Positions 47,400 through 59,103 of a DNA stretch of 64,000 nt are shown here, piece after piece. Position numbers and translations under genes: made by a program. The notes under the pieces are model-generated. The model was not told the origin of the DNA and made no database searches. It saw nothing but the letters and a program-made list of their open reading frames with translations. The stretch comes from Lindgomyces ingoldianus (Eukaryota > Ascomycota > Dothideomycetes > Pleosporales > Lindgomycetaceae): NCBI RefSeq assembly GCF_010093535.1, contig NW_022985227.1, positions 190,840 to 254,839 of the forward strand, written 5' to 3'. Within the stretch, counting starts at the first letter, position 1, and every line of letters starts with the position of its first letter.

Positions 47400-50300
47400 A
47401 GTGCTTATTTAACACTAGAAGGTCTGTTTTATCTTTTTACATAAGGCTGTTTAGAGGCAGCGTACAACAAGAAGTAAGACAGCGCGCAACAACGCATAAT
47501 TAACTACTATAGAGCAACAAGCAACACTAGCTTTATCTATAACTAGCTAACATAATGTATTAATGTATAACTAATACATACCTTTTATAAGCATCTTAGC
47601 AAAGACTCTAGTAGAGTAGATAAATATTAAAAATTAAGTAAATAAAATTAAACTATTAAATAACACACCTAAAAATAAGCTTAATTTATACATAGCTAAC
47701 TTAATTATAGAACTCTACATGTTAAGCGCAATAAACATATATATGCTTAAGAACTTTTAGAATAACTTTATAAAGTAAAAGCTTATACACTTTAAAAATT
47801 TTAGCTAACTATTTCTATAAAAACTAATTACTACTTTATAAAATAAAGGCATTAGCTTTAAGAAGAACATAATAAAGGCTACTACACTATATAAACTTAT
47901 AAAAAAAGAACACATGTTTACTATTTTACTAAAGCATTATATAAAACTATTACTACTATTACTAGTCTTAACATAATAAAGAATGTCTTTATATAAATTA
48001 CTTATAGACCTAATACTTTCTCTGTAATTAGTATAACTACTTTATAATAGCTTACTGTACAAGAGCATAACTAGGCAGCTACATATTTCTATAGCTATAG
48101 CTCTACATAAGATTCCCTAAAGCTTATACCTACTGCATATAATTTAATTACTATACAATCTATACTAACTTCTACTTATATAAAATATTATAGCAGAGAA
48201 CTTTACACCTAAGAAAGTTATATAATTTTAGAAGGCATAAAGAAAAAAAAATAACTATATAAAGTAACTATATAATATCTTAGCTAATAAGGCTATAGTA
48301 TTTATTAAGCTCTGCTAACGCCTTGCTATTTTTAAGGCATTATATGTAAGCATCTTTTCTAATATTCTTAAAAGGCGTGCACACATGTTCTACCTTTATA
48401 ATATTAGTCTAGAATAATTATAAAAGTTACTATATAAGCAGCTTAGTAATTACTTTAATACTAACATAAACTATAACTAGTATTAAATAGATTAAATAAT
48501 AATAAGCTTTACATAAAGTAAGTAAAAAAACTTTATAAAAACTTTATATAAAGCTTTTAAAGCTATAATTAATAAACTTACTTTTATATAAAAAGCTCTT
48601 AGTCTATAATTCTAAAGCAAGATACTGCTTTACACTACTATTATATAAGCATGCTAAGGGTAACCTAAACTTAAATAAGCAATGTTCTTAATTAAGCCTA
48701 TATATAAGGCACTATATAGTAACCTTTGTTTAGCACTTTAAGTTATAATTAATTAACAAAATAATGCATTTATAAATAAATCCTAAAACATGTACTACAC
48801 TAATAAGTAATATAGCTTACTACATACATATAGCTATTAACAACATAGAAGAAGCTTAAGAGGATATAAAAGATTATTTAGACTATAGTCCTCTATATAA
48901 TTAAAGCAATGCTTTGTTTATTATAAAAAAAGATGTTAGTTAATAAATTATCTTTACATAAATTAATTTTATGCAAAACGCTAATATATCTCTTTATATA
49001 AAAGATTCTATAACAAGACACTAACATATAAAGAGGTAAATATGTATATTTAAAAGTTTAAAAGTAAACTAAAGTAAAAAAAAAAAAGTTGCATAATAAT
49101 AACAACTTAAATAAAAAGAAAAGTAAAAAAATTATTAACTACCTTACTAATGCTACATTTTTTTACTATATAACTATAAAGAATATCTACAGCCTAGAAC
49201 CTAAAAGATACGCAGAATAGTTTATCCTTAAAGATTAATACTGTACAGTATACTAAGGTAAACTATAGGATACTAGCGTAGTAAGGATCTTTACTGTAAG
49301 GAAGTTATAACTTAAAGCATACCTGCAAGAATTCCCTTATATAAAAGTAAACTAAACACTAAAAAAGAAAAGTATTAGCTTTAAAAGACAAAGATTAATA
49401 GAATTAATTAGTACTATATAAATTACTAACTTAGTTAGTAACATAACATATTATATTTTAAAGACTCTAACACTATTTCTGCTATTACTAGCAGATGCTA
49501 ACTAACTTAGGGCATACTTTAACAACATTTTAAATGTTATTATATATAAAGATAAAACTACTATTTTTATTATATAAAAATAAAGACACTTTTTTTTTAA
49601 TATTAGTAAAAAAGAATTTATATCTTTTTTTACTAAATTAGAACTTTACTACCTCTACTACTAATTTAGACACCCTTGCATAGAGAGACTCTAGAAGATG
49701 CTAACTAGCGCTAGCTACAACATTAATGCTGTAGTGCTAGAAGAGATTAAGAAGTTTTGCTACCTCTGCTAATTATATAACTAAGCTCTATAAAGATTTA
49801 AGTTTATAATTAAAAATAACACCTACTTTAACTATAAAGTTATTATTAATGTTGTATAAATTAATAATAAAGATGTTTTACATGTTATTAATGTAAACAC
49901 ATTATTTTAGGCTACTATATTCCTAAAATCTATGTCTGCATAAAATACCTAGGATGCACTGTGTAAATGCTAGATTAACACCTATTAAGGACCTCTAGAC
50001 TACATTATGTATAACTTTAGTATAAACTTTGCTTTAAAGGATTTTTAAGCTTGTATAAAGATTATAGAAGCTACATGTAGGCAGATGCCTATAGAAGCAC
50101 ATTAGGTAGTTAGAAAGGTTAAGCGCGTACATGCACCTCTCTAACAAGTGTTTAACATTCTAAAGACTAAGCTAGGTAACTGTACAGATAATAAGGCTAT
50201 TCTGCAGATAGCAGTTAAGGCTCTAAACAACACAGCTAGCCTACACAGTCTAGTACCTACGCTGCTAGTTTTTAGGGCATACTTAAGAATTAACCTAGAC

Positions 50301-52450
50301 TCTTTACTATTACTAGACATTATTGCATAAGCAAGCGCTATATAAAAGGTAATAAAAATACTTTAAAAGGACTATATAAAAGTAAACATTAATTATATAA
50401 TTAACACTTATAATAGCCTTATAACACATAAAGTTCTTAACCTCCTCCTTAGCTTAAAGATTATAGCATAAAGAGAGAAAAAAGGCTAGACTAGCCTATA
50501 TAAAATTAAAAGCATTAAAAAGAGAAATGTTATTATTAAAAAAAAAAATAGCCTACTAAAGCTCTAATATACATAAGTTAAACTATACTATAAAGAAAAA
50601 AAAAAGATAACTTACCTATAATAAATAACTTAAATAAACTAATCTCTATATAAAGAGATCTCTTAAAAAAAAGGAAAAAAAAATAGCCTTATAAAAATGT
50701 TATAAAGGCAGAACTAAAGCCTACTATAGACTAAGCCTCTTAGAATAGCAATGCTGCACTAGTGTAAAGGGAAGATATAGATACTAGAAGAAGTAAAAGG
50801 CAAAAGAAACCTGTATAAAGTCTAGACTAGGTATTTCTAACCTAAAAGAAAAAGAATAATTAGGCCTTATCTATTAAGCTTTATATAGATAGTGTAATTA
50901 CTACACTTAAAAAACTATTTAAAAAATTAGACTACACAAAGATAGACACTTTAATTACTAATAGCACTTTTAAAGTTATAGTGTATAACTTAATAAAGTA
51001 TAAAGGTTAGATTTTTAACCTTTACTTTATATAAAAAGTAAAAGGCAAAATAACTTAACTATATAAAATATTCTACCTAGTGTTTACTAGCTACTTAGAC
51101 AAAGAAAAGAAAGAAATCCTTACCTAGTTACTAACTATTTAAAAAATAAGCTAAAAACTACTTTTAGCTATAAAAGTAAGCTTAAGAGCTATGTATAAAA
51201 TGCATTTTAAACTATGTAATATTATATAAGTATACATCTAATTAATAAATAAGCTTATGCGCACGCTGTACATAAAGCTACTAAAGAAGATGCGCTAGAG
51301 CTTTCTACTAAATATAATACTCTAGGTTATACAACTCTTATATAGAGCTGCTAAATTAGGACTGTATTAGTTTAAGACATATTATAACTACTATAAAAAA
51401 AAGCTGCGCATGCACATCTTTTTATACAACCTTTACTTTTTAATTACTAATAAAAAAAAGCACACTTTTAGTATTACTAGCTTACAAATAAATAATACTT
51501 TAAGCATTATAATAAAAAATTTTGTGCAAAAAGAAAAAAAAAAACTATAAAAAGTAAAGTTTTATATAAAAAGTAAAACTATCTTAGTAAAAAAGCAGCT
51601 TATTAAGTTTAATAGTAAAAGAATTAAACTTACACATAATATAGTAGTTTTTACTTAAAAGAGATAAGTAAGCTACCTTTATATAATTAACTTAAAAGAC
51701 AAGGATGCTGCATAATAATATATTAAGTAATATATAAAAGGGGTATATATTATATCTATGTGTTAACTAGAGGCAGCATTTAACTTATTTATTACTGCAT
51801 AAACTATAAACTCTTTGCATAATAACATTAACACACTTAACGCATAAATCTAATAGTAGATAAATAATAGTAAGTGTAGTCTTACTTTTCTACTATTACA
51901 GCTTAATTATGTAAAGCTGTTTATCTTTATAAATAGATTATTTACTAATAATAAAAACCTTAGCTTATAGCTAAGATTTTTAATTATATTAGGTAATAAA
52001 AACTATATAAAGTAAAGCAACTACTTTAAAATACTAGGCAATATTATACACTAAAATTCTACTAAGTGTAAAAAAGTAACTAAGAGTGTCCTTACTAGTA
52101 AACTATATAAAATAGTTAAAAAGTTTAATAATGTAATTACTTTTAGTATAACTTTATAGTAAATTATATAAACACTTAAACTACTACTAATTCTAGTAGT
52201 AATCTACATAGATTTAAAGTCTCTATATAATTACCTTATTAAGCTAGGCACTACTAGTAAAAAGTAACTTATAATTAACATTATATTACTTTATAAATTA
52301 TACAAGAAAAAGAAAATTACTAAAATAAAGTAAATTAATAGTAAAAATAACTTAGTAGATGCATGTATAAAGAAAACACTAAACTAGGCTTTTTAATTAT
52401 TAGTCCTAACTAACTGCCTCTCTGTTTAGATAGAAGCATCTGTGGACTAG
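47400..52450 (+). pseudogene. gag-pol polyprotein of the nested retrotransposon, broken
   Basis: Integrase lies at about 49660-50330: FKFIIKNNTYFNYKVIINVV, DVLHVINVNTLF, and the open stretch 50148-50330 with AILQIAVKALNNTASLHSLV and PTLLVFRAYLRIN. Reverse transcriptase lies at about 51200-51800; SLQINNTL at about 51480-51500 replaces the usual aspartate pair (both Asn, 51491-51496). RNase H lies at about 51930-52440: ILGNIIHxNSTKCKKVTKSV, LTSKLYKIVKKFNNVI, DLKSLYNYLIKLGTTSKK, ending INSKNNLVDACIKKTLN. This matches a fungal polyprotein type I know as Copia-like; the superfamily is less certain than for Copia-A. gag is too degraded to delimit. Confidence 0.72.
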
Positions 52451-52515
52451 CTAGATTCTGTGCGCAAAGATGCCTTAGACTAACTAGACTAATAACGCCT
52501 TTATATAAAGCCTAT

Positions 52516-52525
52516 NNNNNNNNNN
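52516..52525. other. Ten-base assembly gap
   Basis: A run of 10 N just after the RNase H region of the nested retrotransposon, probably a scaffold join or unresolved bases. Confidence 0.9.
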
Positions 52526-53934
52526 ATCTGTTACTGTTAGCACTATACAAAAAGAGAAAAGAGCTAGGGGATTATACAGCAGGGCTTAGAAAGCAAAGGA
52601 TAAAGAAGAGAAAAGCTATTTACATAGCGCAACTAGCTTATTCTAACGCACAGCATTACTAAAGCAAGTCCTAATAAATAAAGTAGAGTAAAGGCAAAAT
52701 GTAATTAGATAGACCTACACAGATAAAAGGGAGGTAACACGTACAGAAGGTAACTTTTTAGACAAAAAGAAAAGTTGCTAGTGTCTGTACGCAGCAGCAG
52801 TGTCGCAGCCTGGATACAAGCGATCACGCACGAGCAGGATCACGTATCTATGTTACATAATGCTTGTGCGCGAACCTCTGTGCGCGAACATCTAGATATC
52901 CCTCTTTTCCTCTGTACAGAGGAAAAACAAGAAGTAATTAACACTAGTTACCTAACACCCCTGTGCAATATTTACACTGTGCAAACCTCTCTGTCTTGTA
53001 CGCATTTGCTAACACTAAGTGCTAGCTAGCAGAGAGTCTATTTAACAATTATTACTATTTACATACTTTTTTACTTATTACACTTTTTATAGGTACTTAA
53101 TGTAGGTTGTTTTACTCCTTTAAAGAAGGTGTATAGGCGCTAAGCTAAAAACTTTATGCATAACTAGATTACTTATATTATAAAAATAAAGTTCCTGCTA
53201 TGCTTTAAAGCAGCTTATAATGCTATAATTACTTTTAGTAATATCTAAGAAAAGTTTTAAAGCGCTAAATTAGTTTCTTTTAACCTATAATAAGTTATAA
53301 TAGGCTTTAATGTAAAGTTGTACACTCTATTACTACTACTACCTATATATAACAAGCCCTAGTAGTTGTAAATTCTAAGCAATACTCTAGAACTTAAGTT
53401 ATAATTAATGCTTATAAAGATAAAAATTTAAAAGCATATAAATAGTTTACTAACTTTTATAGTTAAAGTGTTTAAAAAGGTTTAAAAAGGGGCAGCAAGA
53501 ATTATGTATAAGCTAGTGTTAGTGTAATAGAAAATTACTAAGCTTTAAGCAGCTAATAAGGCTGCTATATAATGTAAATTGCATAAAAAAAAGTAGATTA
53601 AAGCAGAAAAAACCTTAATAATTTAGAAAGGCCTGCGCTTAACAGCTCTAAAGAAGTTTAAAGCGCGCAGTAATAGAAAAAAGGCAAAGAAGCAGGTGTA
53701 AGCTAAAGTAGGTAAGCTATTCTAAAGGCGCTGCAGATAGTGCAATTAGACTAGGCATAACACGCAAACATGTAAGCAAGAAGCAGAAGTAGTATCTAAA
53801 TAATATTCTAGGCTGTACTGTACTATATAGTGCCAGAGCGGGTTGTTATAGGCTATAATAGAGTTTGTTAGGGTGGGGTCTTAGCAAAAGTAAGCGACTC
53901 AGGTGTGTGAGCAACTTGCCTATAAAGTACGTTA

Positions 53935-55530
53935 AATAATAATTATTAAAAATAAATATAGTAGTAAAATCTTTTTATACTTTTTTTAAGTAAAAACACT
54001 TTTAGAAATCTATAAGGTAATAAAGAACTTTAAAAGCATAGTATCTAATTAATATAGGCTTTAAATTAGTAAAATACAGTAAACTAACAACACTACTCCA
54101 CTCCTTTAGCATAAAAAGTTAAGGTATAAGCTTTAAGTAACAAAATTTAGCATTAATATTAAAAGCTTTTTACTATACACTTATAAGCTAAATAAAGCTG
54201 TAGAAAGAGCTAGATAAAAGATAATTATAAAGTTTATTAAAATAAGAAGTAGCGCAGGACTCCCTAAGAAGCTCTAGCTAGAAGTAGTAGACGCAGCAAC
54301 ATAGCTGTACAATATAAGCCTGTTGCACGCACATAACCTACGCTTACTAAATAAAGTCTTAGACACATAGTTTACTAAATACTTCTAATACTCTAAGCTA
54401 AAGTAGGTAAAAAGTGCTACAGCTAATTTAAGACCTAGTTAGAGCAGGATATACGCATATAGCTGTTGCGCCTACCTACTTAACAGGGAGTAAGCAGCTA
54501 GGCGTTAGAAGCAAAGCTTTAAAGTAACTTTATAAGGCTATATAAAATATCTTATAGGCTATAGAGCTTTAAATATCTATAGAATATAAGTCCTATTACT
54601 TAACTAGGTAATTACTATAAGAAATGTAGCTTTTAATAAGATACACTTTTATAAAAATAAAAGTAATAAACTAATTTTTTTTAAAAAAGGCCTTTAAAAT
54701 TCGTAAAATTCTTAATAAGTAAAGTAAAATTTATAATATAAAAAAAGCTTTTAAGCTTCTACCTTAAAAGTTAAATAAGTAGTAAAGTAATATACTAAAT
54801 TAAAGTCTTTAAAAACATAAGCTTAAAAGTGTAAAAACTAAAAAGCTTATTAGAACTTAGGTTAGCTAGCTAGAGAATTAGCACTTAAAAGTAGAAGTAA
54901 CTATATAGGTAACAAGCATATTAAGTAAGTTACTAAGAATTTAAGTAGTTCTTAATAAGTGTATAGCACTTATTACTCTAGAGCTTGCAGATAGCTCTAC
55001 AACACACCCTATATAGGGTAGGCACAAGTATACTAGTAATCCCTAGAAAGTGCACTTAACTAGAGAAACAGATCTACTAGGCTTATTAAGTTAAATAGCT
55101 AACTTACTAGTTAAAAACTTAACCTTTACTTCTTATACTAAGACATTATCTTTTATAGCTCTAGTTAAAGTAAGCAAGGCACTCTTTAAACATGCGTATA
55201 ATAAAAAAAGCTAGGGACTAGCAACATGCATAAGCTAAAGGATATAGAGGCAAGATCTTAATAACCTAGGTAAGCCTAGGGGTGCAGGAAGCAGAGGTAT
55301 ATATACAACACTCTTAAAGAAAAGTAGTAGACGCATTACTTTAGTTAATTTAAAGCACTTTTAAATAAACCTTTTTAAAGCATTTATTACTTATAACAAC
55401 AGAGCGCTTAAAACGCTCTACATAGTGTTTTCTACAGCTACTTTCTACAGGCAGCCTTAACTAAGAGCTTATAAGCTCTTAAAGAAACCCTTAAAATAAA
55501 AAGATTTATATAAGCACCTATATAAAAATC
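53935..55530 (+). pseudogene. Copia-type integrase fragment of another family
   Basis: Plus-strand reading at about 54080-54700: GLPKKLxLEVVDAATxLYN, RIYAYSCCAYLLNREQAA, FKVTLxGYIKYLIGYRALN, VITIRNVAFNKIHFY. This is the C-terminal half of a Copia integrase (AYGCxAY and IGY...NIYRIW motifs) with Trp to stop changes. It differs from Copia-A. Downstream reverse transcriptase is not evident before the LTR at 55531, so the element is truncated or internally deleted. Confidence 0.65.
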
Positions 55531-55727
55531 TATAGAGGATAAAATAGCCTAGCAGTAGCTGTTTAGAAGATTAGATAAAGTAACTCTCCTATCTAAAAGA
55601 GCTAGAGGCTCTCCTTATATACACCAAGCTTTAGAACATAATATCTCCAGATCCTAAGCTGCGTCCCAGGTTCTAAGCCCTAGTCCTAGGCTCTAAGCCC
55701 CAGCCAAGGCTCTCTGTATACGCGACA
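55531..55727. repeat. LTR, second copy of the 26595 family
   Basis: Matches 26595-26771 throughout (GGATAAAATAGCC, CTCCTTATATACACC, CAGCCAAGGCTCT, TATACGCGACA). It has about 20 extra bases from an internal duplication (CTAAGCCCTAGTCCTAGG region). No flanking duplication, so it is probably one LTR of a damaged element rather than a solo LTR. Confidence 0.8.
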
Positions 55728-55734
55728 CACCCCC

Positions 55735-55761
55735 CAGGTGAGCTGCGCAGCAGCTCACCTG
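55735..55761. repeat. Perfect 12-base-arm palindrome next to the LTR
   Basis: CAGGTGAGCTGC, loop GCA, then its exact inverse. It lies seven bases from the LTR end and is followed by about 330 bases of moderate GC. It could be a structured leader RNA of the retroelement (packaging or dimerisation signal) or a binding site. Confidence 0.6.
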
Positions 55762-57249
55762 CGTAGAGCGTTACCTTAGCTTGTTAGAGCAGCGCTAGGC
55801 GTTTACCCTGTGTTTGTACTTGTTGTCCTTAGTAATTCTAGTGCTTGTTGCCCTAGGCAGCGCAATGCTTATTTCCCTAAGCAGCGCAGGTCACGTGTGT
55901 GCTGTAATTGCTGCAACAGAGGTAAATAAATTCTGCTACTTCTTAAGCTTCTCTTCTATAAGTCCTAACAACATGCTGTGTGTAAGTTAATGCTTTTAAG
56001 AGCTTTAAGAATAACTTTAAACCTTTTTATAATCTCTACTAACATGCATCTGTAGCTTAACAAAGCTAAAAGAGCTGCCTTACAGCGGACTGTTAGCTAG
56101 TGAAGGGAAAAAACTAATCGCTAATTTAAAAATTCTTTACCCTGCATATAATTATAGCCTTTAGCTACTTATAACTTTATAATTATTTTATACATGTTTA
56201 TACATGTTAATTTTATAATGCTTAGTAAGTGTCTTCTAAATAGTTACATTATACAAGTGCTTACTAATATAGTGGCGACGTAGGAGGACGTCCTAAGATT
56301 AACCTTAAACTATACTAACTCTATCTACTTAGGCTTTTTTATAAAGGTGTTACATACATGTAGATAGCTACTTACTTTTTTAAAAAGTTTTAAGTCTATA
56401 TTACTTTTTATATAATTAAGCAGCAGTTTTAAATATAAAATATAAAGTAACACTTTCTTACTAAGGTTAAAGATAAAGTTAAGAATTAAATTTAAGTGCT
56501 ATTCTTTAAAGTTAAGCTTAAAGATTTAAATATGCTTTATATACTACATAATAAAAGCTTCTAAATTAAAAAATATATACTTATATAACTTTAATTTAAG
56601 CTTAAATTATGTAAAAAAGTATAAAATATTAAATAAAGCTAGTAAGTAGATAAGCTTATACAACAACTTATTAGTTAAAAGCTAAAAAAAGTGTTATTAA
56701 TAAGTATAAGTAAAAGTATCTTTATACACACTTTTATTAACATAGCTATATTATTATATAGGACTAGTTATTTTACATCTATTATATAATAAACTATAAG
56801 GTAGTAGAGCGCTGCAAGCGCAACCTGCAGCAACACTATAAAGAGTATATTGTTTCTAGCCTAAACTTTATCTAGTCTATTAATAGCTATAGTAAGCTAA
56901 AACTGTATAGCATAGAGATCTATACATGTATTAACGTGTACTTACAATACATTATATAAATTTATGTTAGAATCTTTACCTACACTACTATTAGCTGCCT
57001 TTACTAGTTTTTTAAGACACTTAAAAAAATAAAGCAGTAACTATGTTTTATATAATTTAATTAAAGAATAAAGATAGTTATACTAGTAAATGCTTATTAC
57101 TAGCTTTAAAAGTTTATAAAGCTTAAGCTTTTATTTAATTAGTGCTACTTTTATAGCATAAGTATATTAAATTAGTAGATTAAAGCTTAGTAGTAGTAAG
57201 TTTTAAAAAGCCTTTTTTTTATTAGTAAGTTAGTATTTTATATAATACT
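55762..57249. other. Possible retroelement leader, then AT-rich DNA
   Basis: 55762-56100 is less RIP-mutated and GC-richer. The rest is AT-rich. No gene recognised. A family C transposon is inserted at TA 57250-57251. Confidence 0.35.
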
Positions 57250-57251
57250 TA

Positions 57252-59101
57252 ACGTATTCCACCACCAAACCCGCCAAACCACCGAACCTGACAAAATCTC
57301 TTGGCATTGCAAACACCACGTACAAGACGCAATGTCTAAACAACACAAGACTATACTAACTTAGCAAGAAGGCAGAATTGTCCTTGCGCTTTAGGCCTAC
57401 TGCTTACGCTAATTTAAACGTGTATAATAAGCTATAGCAGCTTTTAACATGCCTTATTAGTAGCTTACTGCTTAGCTTAATAGAATTATGTTTTAACCTA
57501 CTATATAACTAAATTACTAGAAACTTACTGCAACTAAAGAGTAGATAATTATATAATATATTCTTAACCTTAATTTGCAAGGATTTACGCCCTAGCTGTG
57601 TAAGGTAGTAGATATAGTAAACAGACTATTAGCTGCGCGTAGTAAGACACTAGTAGGGACAAACTAGCCTACACAGTTTATGTCTTGTACAGAGAAGCTT
57701 AAGATAGCGTTTAATTAAGCAAAGGACTACTAGAGAATACTCTAAAAAGACCTAAAGTTAATTATAAAGTAGTTTAAGCTTATATAAGACATAATAGTAA
57801 AATATAGTGTTTATAATAATAATATTTATAACTTTAACAAGACTAGCTTCTAGATAGGTATAATTAGCACTATAAAAGTTGTTATAGGTTTAGAAAGACA
57901 TATAAAGCCTATTCTTACACAGCTAGGTAACTAGGAATAGGTTACTATAATCTAGAGCATCTGCGCTGCTAGCTACACTACTCTGCTATTTATTATTTAC
58001 AAAGGACACGTCTACATCTCTACTTAGTATAAAAAGATGTTAATACTATGTAATTAGAAGCTATTAGTTTTTAAAAATAGCTAAATAAATAACATGCTTA
58101 GTCTTAAGTAGTTAAAGCACTTTAATAAGCATATAAAGACGCGTTAGGTAAGGGTATATAAGCTGCTTATACTAAATAGCTATAAGAGCTACTTAAACTA
58201 AAATTTTAAAAATTATTGCTTTATATAAAAGATCTTTACGCTTTATATGCCTGCGCATTTATTACATATCCTCTAGCTACTTAATGTAGTGTGCTTCTTG
58301 CTATTAAAGCTTAAGTACTCTTAGCATATATAAGACTTAGCACGCTAACATGTGTAGCATGTTAATAAAAAACACTTTCTTTTAGCTTTTAAAAACACAT
58401 TTTTAGACATTTTTATGTACAATAACTGTAAAAAGGCTTTTAAGGCATCTAGACTAGTTCCTATTAACATGTAGGTAGTCCTTAATTATCTTAACATGCA
58501 GCTGCGTACCCTACTACTAGGACCCCTACTAGAAACGCTATAGCAATTAAAGACCCTAAGTAATTTATATAAATTTAGATTATAATTAAAGCTTATATGT
58601 AATTTCTTTATATAATTACTAATAATAGCATAAGAAAGCTTTTTACAGCTTATAAAAAAAGCTAAAGAGATGCTACATAAAAATATACTTATAAAGGCGT
58701 GTATATAAAAGCTTAAAGAGTAATTAGTAGACATAACTAAGCATAAAGGGCGTAAAAGAAAGCAGATCTAGTAAGGTAGCACAATAGAGTATAGAACTGC
58801 AGTAGCGCAGGTAGCTGCTAAGGCGTCTGTAGTAGCTTAGCAATTAAAAAAGGCTTGTAGTAGTAGTAATTAAGAAAAAGCCTAACTAGCTCTACAGCGC
58901 TGTAGGAACTGTAGGGAGACTAGGCACAACGCTTGTACATGTAAAAAGGATAAAAAAGAAGCACTAGAATTAGATGTAGGCATGTTGTACGTAGGTTCTC
59001 TATTTAGTTGTGAATAAAATCAGAGTTTTGTATGTAGTGTTTGCAATGCTAAGAGATTTTGTCAGGTTTAGTGGTTTGGCGGGTTCGGTGGTGGAATACG
59101 T
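57252..59101 (+). mobile_element. Family C Fot-type element, full length (1.85 kb)
   Basis: Inverted repeats of about 60 bases (ACGTATTCCACCACCAAACC at left, its inverse at right, continuing through CGCCAAACCACCGAACCTGA) and TA duplications at 57250-57251 and 59102-59103. The TIRs keep CpG sites while the interior is RIP-mutated. It is the only copy of this family in the window. Confidence 0.93.
57332..59017 (+). pseudogene. Family C Fot1-type transposase, point-mutated only
   Basis: ATG 57332 and the terminal TAA at 59015-59017 are in one frame of 561 codons, the usual Fot1 size, so there is no net indel. It opens MSKQHKTILT, followed by a helix-turn-helix region. The catalytic DD35D triad can be located at codons 169 (YNFN), 282 (LILNSYKS) and 318 (LLNVVCF), and all three Asp are Asn. 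The C-terminus has a zinc-knuckle-like CRNCRETRHNACTC from codon 524. Many in-frame TAG/TAA fall at Gln/Trp positions. All these changes fit G to A or C to T on one strand or the other. It cannot be active here. Confidence 0.92.
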
Positions 59102-59103
59102 TA

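Larger units (their letters stand above)
46906..53047 (+). mobile_element. Complete LTR retrotransposon (6.1 kb), Copia-like, nested in family B
   Basis: Two 266-base LTRs (46906-47171, 52782-53047), both TGTCTGTACGCAGCAGCAG...TTTAACA, with perfect duplication ATTAT at 46901-46905 and 53048-53052. A purine stretch (GACAAAAAGAAAAG, 52761-52774) precedes the 3' LTR. The LTRs differ by about a dozen transitions, with no indel or transversion seen. The internal region is heavily RIP-mutated while the LTRs keep many CpG sites. Confidence 0.95.
45923..53932 (+). mobile_element. Family B Fot-type element, full length once its insertion is removed
   Basis: TIRs ACGTACTTTATAGGCGAGTT and its inverted partner, TA at 45921-45922 and 53933-53934. 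Without the nested retrotransposon it is about 1.86 kb, the expected length. The plus-strand transposase starts near ATG 45995 and has many RIP stops: FPLxLAAVANIANSLRAKRN, YNYKKAFYKDLTVI, MYNFNKTEFIIG with the first catalytic Asp as Asn at 46508-46510, and AIxGINAKRWAILLFII. The 3' part (53053-53932) matches the remnant at 15720-16485. Confidence 0.87.
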
